DNA of 64,000 nt from Rheinheimera sp. UJ63 (lineage in GTDB: Bacteria; Pseudomonadota; Gammaproteobacteria; Enterobacterales; Alteromonadaceae): NCBI RefSeq assembly GCF_021568285.1, contig NZ_JAKGTQ010000004.1, forward strand, positions 1 to 64,000, in the 5' to 3' direction. This document shows positions 59,261 through 64,000 of this stretch, in pieces. Under the pieces are notes generated by a model. The model worked only from the letters and a program-made list of their open reading frames with translations. It was not told the DNA's origin and searched no databases. Both the position numbers and the translations under genes were made by a program. The first letter of the stretch is position 1. Each line of letters opens with the position of its first letter.

Positions 59261-60838
59261 ATGAACAAGAATATTCATCATCATCGCATTCTGATCCTCG
59301 ACTTCGGTTCTCAATATACCCAGCTGATTGCCCGCCGCGTGCGTGAAATTGGTGTTTATTGTGAGTTGTGGGCGTGGGATGTTACTGAAGCACAAATTCG
59401 TGAATTTAATCCAACCGGTATTATTCTATCGGGTGGCCCAGAAAGCGTGACTGAGCAAAACTCGCCACGTGCCCCGCAATATGTGTTTGAAGCGGGTGTG
59501 CCCGTGTTGGGCATCTGTTACGGCATGCAAACCATGGCTGAGCAGTTAGGCGGCAAGGTGCAAGGCTCTGATCTACGTGAATTTGGTTATGCTCAGGTTG
59601 AAGTGGTTGCACCGAATGATTTATTCGCCAAGATTGAAGATCACATTGGCGCTAATGGTAATGCCTTATTAGATGTTTGGATGAGCCACGGTGATAAAGT
59701 GGTTGAAATCCCAGCTGGTTTTGAAACCTGTGCCAGCACGGCCACTTGTCCACATGCCGGTATGGTGGATGAGGCGCGTCAGTTTTACGGTGTGCAGTTT
59801 CACCCAGAAGTCACGCACACCCGCCAAGGCCTAAGGATGTTACAACACTTTGTTGTAGACATATGTGGTTGTGACCGCCTTTGGACACCCGCGACCATCA
59901 TTGAAGATGCGGTGATCCGTTTAAAGCAGCAAATTGGTGATGACCAAGTTATTTTAGGTTTATCCGGTGGTGTCGACAGTTCTGTTGTGGCCATGTTGCT
60001 GCACCGCGCTATTGGTAAAAATTTGACCTGTGTCTTTGTTGATAACGGCTTGTTGCGTTTAAACGAAGGCAAGCAAGTGATGGATATGTTTGGTGATCAC
60101 TTTGGCTTAAATATCATTAAAGTAGACGCCGAAGATCGTTTCCTAGACGCCTTAGCCGGTGAAAACGAGCCAGAAGCTAAACGTAAAATTATCGGCCGTG
60201 TGTTTGTTGAAGTGTTCGATGAACAATCGCAAAAACTTGAAAACGCCAAGTGGCTAGCGCAAGGCACTATTTACCCTGACGTCATTGAATCCGCCGGCTC
60301 TGCCACAGGTAAAGCCCATGTGATTAAATCGCACCATAACGTCGGTGGCTTACCGGCGCATATGAAGTTGGGCTTAGTTGAGCCGTTGCGTGAATTATTT
60401 AAAGATGAAGTGCGTAAAGTTGGTTTAGAGCTGGGTTTACCTTATGACATGTTGTATCGCCATCCGTTCCCAGGCCCAGGTTTAGGGGTTCGGGTATTGG
60501 GCGAAGTGAAAAAAGAATACTGCGACCTACTGCGCCGTGCTGATGCGATCTTTATTGAAGAGCTGCATAAAGCCGACTTATACAACAAAGTCAGCCAAGC
60601 CTTTACGGTTTTCTTGCCGGTAAAATCGGTAGGTGTGATGGGCGATGCGCGTAAGTACGATTGGGTGGTATCACTGCGTGCCGTTGAAACCATCGACTTT
60701 ATGACTGCGCATTGGGCGCATTTACCTTATGATTTACTGGGTAAAGTGTCTAACCGTATTATCAATGAAATCAACGGCATTTCTCGTGTGGTCTATGATA
60801 TCAGCGGTAAGCCACCCGCGACGATTGAGTGGGAATAA
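59261..60838 (+). CDS. guaA: GMP synthase (glutamine-hydrolysing)
   Basis: Converts XMP to GMP. The N-terminal class I amidotransferase has the nucleophile in GICYGMQTM and the QFHPEVTHT motif. The ATP-pyrophosphatase domain has [10 protein letters not shown] near 229, and the C-terminal dimerisation domain ends PPATIEWE. 525 residues, E. coli length. Last gene of guaBA, followed by a strong terminator. Confidence 0.98.
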   Translation: MNKNIHHHRILILDFGSQYTQLIARRVREIGVYCELWAWDVTEAQIREFNPTGIILSGGPESVTEQNSPRAPQYVFEAGVPVLGICYGMQTMAEQLGGKVQGSDLREFGYAQVEVVAPNDLFAKIEDHIGANGNALLDVWMSHGDKVVEIPAGFETCASTATCPHAGMVDEARQFYGVQFHPEVTHTRQGLRMLQHFVVDICGCDRLWTPATIIEDAVIRLKQQIGDDQVILGLSGGVDSSVVAMLLHRAIGKNLTCVFVDNGLLRLNEGKQVMDMFGDHFGLNIIKVDAEDRFLDALAGENEPEAKRKIIGRVFVEVFDEQSQKLENAKWLAQGTIYPDVIESAGSATGKAHVIKSHHNVGGLPAHMKLGLVEPLRELFKDEVRKVGLELGLPYDMLYRHPFPGPGLGVRVLGEVKKEYCDLLRRADAIFIEELHKADLYNKVSQAFTVFLPVKSVGVMGDARKYDWVVSLRAVETIDFMTAHWAHLPYDLLGKVSNRIINEINGISRVVYDISGKPPATIEWE

Positions 60839-60873
60839 GTTTTATCGTTTAAACTGTTCAGTTTAAATGGTTT

Positions 60874-60897
60874 AAAAGGCGCTGAGGCGCCTTTTTT
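60874..60897 (+). terminator. Intrinsic terminator after guaA
   Basis: AAAAGGCGC at 60874-60882 and GCGCCTTTT at 60887-60895 pair around TGAG, then TT, 36 bases after the guaA stop. Confidence 0.88.
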
Positions 60898-60945
60898 GTT
60901 GGGACTTTATTCGGGGGCAAATAGCAAGACTCTATTACGAAACGA

Positions 60946-61324
60946 TTAACGTTTTCGCCATTGGCGAGGTACTTTCTTTTGTTTCGCCAAAAGAAAGTAC
61001 CCAAAGAAAATGCGCCCCCACGTTGCTGCGAAAGCCCGGCTCAACCTAACCCGACCAAGGCGACGAGGTAACTCGTTCGGCACTACCGTGCCTCGCTCAA
61101 ACACCCCTCGTCTTAAAACCTTGGCCGAGCTAGGTTGCCCGGCTTGCAACGTAAGGGGATTAACAGCGAAAAGCGGTTGCGCATTTTTTGCATTCGCAGA
61201 GATAAATGTTGGTCGAGTTAATAGCGAAGTACATGTTGGCTTAAGACGTCCTTTTCAGGGATGAAAAAGAGGAGCGTACAGGGAGGTATTTACCGCGTGC
61301 TCCAGCCGAAGCTTTACGGAGTGT
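60946..61324. repeat. Structured repeat copy A (subtype 1, 379 bp)
   Basis: First of five copies of a non-coding repeat. In order it has: TCGCC/GGCGA around three bases; a 14-bp stem whose core is TACTTTCTTTTG (60970-60981) and CAAAAGAAAGTA (60988-60999), extended to GG and CC; then a long branched hairpin over about 61032-61145. In that hairpin CAACCTA (61042-61048) pairs with TAGGTTG (61131-61137), CCAAGG (61055-61060) with CCTTGG (61119-61124), GACGAGG (61062-61068) with CCTCGTC (61106-61112), and GGCAC with GTGCC at the tip (61079-61092). A tail leads into copy B. Short open frames inside it are not coding. Confidence 0.9.
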
Positions 61325-61688
61325 TTAACGTTTTCGCCGAGGGCGAGGTACTTTCTTTTGTTTCGCCAAAAGAAAGTACCCAAAGAAAATGCGACCCCAA
61401 TTTCGCTCGAAAGCCCAACTGCTCATGCGCTGTCCAAGGCGAAAACGTAACTCGCGCGGCGCTACCGTCGCCGCACTCAAACACCCGTTTTCTTAAAACC
61501 TTGGTCAACGATGATCAGTCGGCTCGCTACAAAGGGGGAATGAATATCCAAAGCGAAGATCTAGGGTCGGAGCAGAGCGAGTTAATAGCGAAGTAAACTT
61601 TGGCTGGAGACGTCTTTTTCAGGGATGAAAAAGAGGAGCGTACAGGGAGGTATTTACCGCGTGCTCCAGCCGAAGCTTTACGGAGTGT
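61325..61688. repeat. Structured repeat copy B (subtype 2, 364 bp)
   Basis: Second copy, directly joined to copy A. The TACTTTCTTTTG hairpin core begins at 61349. The long hairpin (61412-61524) has different arm sequences from copy A but still pairs: GAAAACG (61441-61447) with CGTTTTC (61486-61492), CCAAGG with CCTTGG, and eight of nine positions of ACTGCTCAT with ATGATCAGT. The tail has two more stem-loops: CTTTTTCA/TGAAAAAG around GGGA (61614-61633), and GGAGC/GCTCC (61635-61667) with GGTA-TT-TACC inside. Confidence 0.9.
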
Positions 61689-61903
61689 TTAACGTTTTCG
61701 CCGTTGGCGAGATACTTTCTTTTGTTTCACCAAAAGAAAGTACCCAAAGAAAATGCGACCCCACGTTGCTGCGAAAGCCCGGCTCAACCTAACCCGACCA
61801 AGGTGACGAGGTAACTCGTTCGGCACTATCGTGCCTCGCTCAAACACCCCTCGTCTTAAAACCTTGGCCGCGCTAGGTAACGTAAGGGGATTAACAGCGA
61901 AAG
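61689..61903. repeat. Structured repeat copy C (subtype 1, truncated)
   Basis: Third copy, exactly 364 bases after copy B. It follows the copy A sequence closely through the long hairpin (CCAAGG at 61798, CCTTGG at 61862). Relative to A it lacks about 12 bases of the outer right arm (after TAGGT), and similarity stops near 61903. In the first stem the left arm has GATAC where the others have GGTAC, giving one mismatch. Confidence 0.85.
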
Positions 61904-62074
61904 CTGCGATGATCCTCAAAATGCTTTTAATAGAGCGTTGTTGTTATTTATGTATATCGGGAAACGCCTTACAGACCTATAAGTAAACTGCTGTTTTAAT
62001 GGCGTATTAATGGTATTGCAGAGAAAGGCCTTTTGCGTCATGGTATTGCTTCTGATAACCATTGGCGGTTTAAC

Positions 62075-62779
62075 ATGAAAACGATTGGTTTAATTGGCGG
62101 AATGAGTTGGGAGTCAACCATACCGTATTATCGGTTGCTTAATCAGGGGGTTAAGCAACAGCTGGGTGGGCTGCATTCGGCTAAATGTATTTTATACAGT
62201 GTCGATTTTCAGCAGATTGAACGTTTACAACATGCGGGTGATTGGCAAGGCGCCGGTGAGGTGTTAGCTGAAGCGGCTGTAGCACTGGCTGCAGCAGGTG
62301 CAGAGGTTATTGTGCTCTGTACCAATACCATGCATAAAGTTGCTGCTCAAATTGAAGCTGCAGTGGCTATCCCGCTATTACATATTGCCGATGCCACCGC
62401 AACCGCCTTGAGGCAAGCTCATTGTAGCCGTGTTGGTTTGCTGGGAACTAAATTCACCATGGAGCAGCCTTTTTATCGAGAGCGCTTAAGTGAAAAGTAC
62501 GGTATCACAGTGCTGTTACCCACTGAAACTGAGCGGGATAGTTTGCATCAGATTATTTATCAAGAGCTCTGTCAGGGAATACTTAAACCGGAATCAAAGC
62601 AGTTAGTGCGGCGGATGATGGCCGGTTTAGCCTTGCAAGGTGCTGAGGGAATTATCTTGGGTTGCACTGAAATAGGTTTATTAGTCAGCCAAGCCGATGC
62701 CGCTGTACCGTTGTTTGATACCACGGTACTGCATGCACAAGCGGCTGTAGCATTCGCGTTAGCCGATACGGTGAGTTAA
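62075..62779 (+). CDS. Aspartate/glutamate racemase-family protein
   Basis: Two-cysteine, PLP-independent racemase fold, 234 residues. It begins MKTIGLIGGMSWESTIPYY, and the two active cysteines are in VIVLCTNTMHK (about 82) and IILGCTEIGLL (about 194), the pattern of the aspartate racemase/YgeA group. Likely acts on aspartate, glutamate or a related amino acid; specificity unknown. The frame opens back to a TTG at 62033, but homology starts at the ATG at 62075. It lies between repeat copies C and D with a lipase-like gene 39 bases downstream. Confidence 0.88.
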   Translation: MKTIGLIGGMSWESTIPYYRLLNQGVKQQLGGLHSAKCILYSVDFQQIERLQHAGDWQGAGEVLAEAAVALAAAGAEVIVLCTNTMHKVAAQIEAAVAIPLLHIADATATALRQAHCSRVGLLGTKFTMEQPFYRERLSEKYGITVLLPTETERDSLHQIIYQELCQGILKPESKQLVRRMMAGLALQGAEGIILGCTEIGLLVSQADAAVPLFDTTVLHAQAAVAFALADTVS

Positions 62780-62818
62780 GCTGATAACACTACGTCGAAC
62801 CACATAAAAAGAGACAGT

Positions 62819-63526
62819 ATGAATTACCTGTTTGCCATAATTTTGCTTTGCTTTAGCGCGCTATTACAGGCTAAAAAGTGCGTGATTTTATTACACGGCT
62901 TAGCGCGTAGTGCTGATGCCATGCAGGTGTTAGAAAAACGCTTACAGCAGGCCGGTTATGTGGTCAGTAATGTCGATTACCCCTCAACGCAGTACCCTAT
63001 CGAGCAATTAGCTGCATTGGCCATTGGGCAGGGGCTTCGTTATTGCCAGCAGCAATCCGCACAGCCAGTGCATTTTGTTACGCATTCGCTAGGTGGCATC
63101 CTTGTGAGATACTATTTAACGCAGCAGCCTATTGCTCATCTTGGCCGCGTGGTGATGCTTGGTCCGCCTAATCAAGGCAGTGAGGTCGTGGATAATTTAA
63201 AAGATGTGCCCGGGTTTGAATTATTGAATGGCCCAGCAGGTCAGCAGCTTGGTACGGATGAAGCGAGTATGCCGAAACGCTTAGGTCCGGTCGATTTTGA
63301 GTTAGGCGTGATTGCCGGTACGCAAAGTATCAATTTGTTGCTTTCGACAATGTTGCCCAACCCGGATGATGGCAAAGTGTCACTGGAGTCAACTAAAGTT
63401 AAGGGGATGACAGATTTTATTGCCTTACCGACTACGCATCCGTTTATGATGAAAAACGATGCGGTGATCGCGCAAACGTTGTATTTTTTGCAACACGGCG
63501 AGTTTGAACTGCGTCAGTCAGAATGA
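62819..63526 (+). CDS. Exported lipase-like alpha/beta hydrolase
   Basis: A 235-residue hydrolase with a signal peptide (MNYLFAIILLCFSALLQAKK). The oxyanion segment is ILLHGLARSADAM near residue 24, and the nucleophile serine is in VTHSLGGILVRYY near 89. The catalytic histidine is probably in LPTTHPFMM near 215. It resembles short membrane-associated or periplasmic lipases and acylesterases of the DUF676/PGAP1 type. Substrate unknown. It ends 27 bases before repeat copy D, and shares a likely transcript with the racemase-like gene. Confidence 0.8.
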   Translation: MNYLFAIILLCFSALLQAKKCVILLHGLARSADAMQVLEKRLQQAGYVVSNVDYPSTQYPIEQLAALAIGQGLRYCQQQSAQPVHFVTHSLGGILVRYYLTQQPIAHLGRVVMLGPPNQGSEVVDNLKDVPGFELLNGPAGQQLGTDEASMPKRLGPVDFELGVIAGTQSINLLLSTMLPNPDDGKVSLESTKVKGMTDFIALPTTHPFMMKNDAVIAQTLYFLQHGEFELRQSE

Positions 63527-63553
63527 TGGCTTTTTGCATCATTAAATAAATGC

Positions 63554-63917
63554 TTAACGTTTTCGCTGCTGGCGAGGTACTTTCTTTTGTTTCGCCAAAA
63601 GAAAGTACCCAAAGAAAATGCGACCCCACTTCCGCTCGAAAGCCCGGCTGATCATGCGTTGTCCAAGGCGAAAACGTAACTCGTGCGGCGCTAGCGTCGC
63701 CGCACTCAAACACCCGTTTTCTTAAAACCTTGGTCAACGATGATCAGTCGGCTCGCTACAAAGGGGGAATGAATATCCAAAGCGAAGATCTAGGTTCGGA
63801 GTAAAGCGAGTTAATAGCGAAGTAAACTTTGGCTGGAGACGTCTTTTTCAGGGATGAAAAAGAGGAGCGTACAGGGAGGTATTTACCGCGTGCTCCAGCC
63901 GAAGCTTTACGCAGCGT
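63554..63917. repeat. Structured repeat copy D (subtype 2, 364 bp)
   Basis: Fourth copy, the best-paired. The TACTTTCTTTTG hairpin core begins at 63578. In the long hairpin (63641-63753) AGCC, CTGATCAT, GTTG, CCAAGG and GAAAACG on the left all have exact partners on the right (CGTTTTC at 63715, CCTTGG at 63728, CAAC, ATGATCAG at 63740, GGCT at 63750). The tip GTGCGGCG/CGCCGCAC (63683-63705) is a perfect 8-bp stem. The tail is nearly the same as that of copy B. Confidence 0.92.
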
Positions 63918-64000
63918 TTAACGTTTTCGCCGTTGGCGAGATACTTTCTTTTGCGTCGCCAAAAGAAAGTATCCAAAGAAAATGCGACCCCACTTCCGCT
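63918..64000. repeat. Structured repeat copy E (partial, cut by window end)
   Basis: Fifth copy, again exactly 364 bases after the previous one. The first stem reads GATACTTTC on the left (63940-) and GAAAGTATC on the right, so both arms changed together relative to copies A, B and D. The visible start of the next section (CCCCACTTCCGCT) matches subtype 2. Confidence 0.85.

Noticed and set aside
60946-61596. Open frames of 64-111 codons on both strands inside the repeats (also at 61689-61919 and 63444-63737)
   Set aside because: They follow the stem-loop repeat, change frame and length between copies, lack ribosome-binding sites and read through the palindromes. They look like translations of a non-coding element.
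62075-63526. Transposon or integron cassette carrying the racemase and lipase genes
   Set aside because: No transposase, integrase, attC site or target duplication was found; only the flanking structured repeats are notable.
60946-64000. CRISPR array
   Set aside because: Units are 364-379 bases with near-identical spacing sequence; there are no short repeats with unique spacers and no cas genes.

Overview
This window is chromosomal core DNA from a gammaproteobacterium. Gene order (pilMNOPQ-aroK-aroB-damX-dam, rpe-trpS, trmJ-cysE-iscRSUA-hscBA-fdx, rlmN-pilW-rodZ-ispG-hisS-yfgM-bamB-der, divergent xseA/guaBA) is that of Alteromonadales-type marine or freshwater bacteria. The Dam methylase, the ast arginine pathway, the TorF-type outer-membrane protein and the large TonB receptor would fit a Rheinheimera/Alishewanella/Arsukibacterium-like organism. 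The genus is an inference from gene content and was not checked by a search.

Layout. 0.1-7.8 kb: penicillin-binding protein 1A, divergent from the type IV pilus assembly operon pilMNOPQ. 7.9-11.8 kb: shikimate genes aroK and aroB, then damX and dam. 11.7-13.0 kb: three minus-strand genes (two small membrane proteins and a TorF-like outer-membrane protein) sit between dam and rpe. 13.2-15.6 kb: rpe, trpS, pabA. 15.9-21.6 kb: arginine and polyamine metabolism (astC/argD, astA, astD, then small proteins and speD).

21.7-28.5 kb is the main accessory block. A minus-strand cluster encodes a TonB-dependent receptor, a Tat-exported FAD L-amino-acid-oxidase-like enzyme, a diheme cytochrome c and a Sec-exported RidA imine deaminase. 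A LysR regulator is divergent from it. Together they look like a periplasmic amino-acid oxidation system in which the dehydrogenase passes electrons to cytochrome c and RidA hydrolyses the imine product.

28.5-34.1 kb: a PrkB-type kinase, a MAPEG membrane protein, a lipoprotein nuclease, purD and a predicted exported methyltransferase. 34.2-41.9 kb: trmJ, cysE, the complete isc iron-sulfur operon with two IscR sites in front, then ndk. 42.0-54.3 kb: rlmN, a PilW pilotin carrying two LysM domains, rodZ, ispG, hisS, yfgM, bamB, der and a lysine/arginine decarboxylase. 54.4-60.8 kb: a ChaC-like cyclotransferase, a Sel1-repeat protein, xseA and guaBA.

60.9-64.0 kb holds five copies of a non-coding repeat of about 364-379 bp. 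Every unit is built from stem-loops, and several stems keep pairing through compensatory base changes between two sequence subtypes. The copies bracket a two-gene segment (an amino-acid racemase-like protein and a lipase-like hydrolase). No tRNA, rRNA, CRISPR array, transposase or phage gene was seen.
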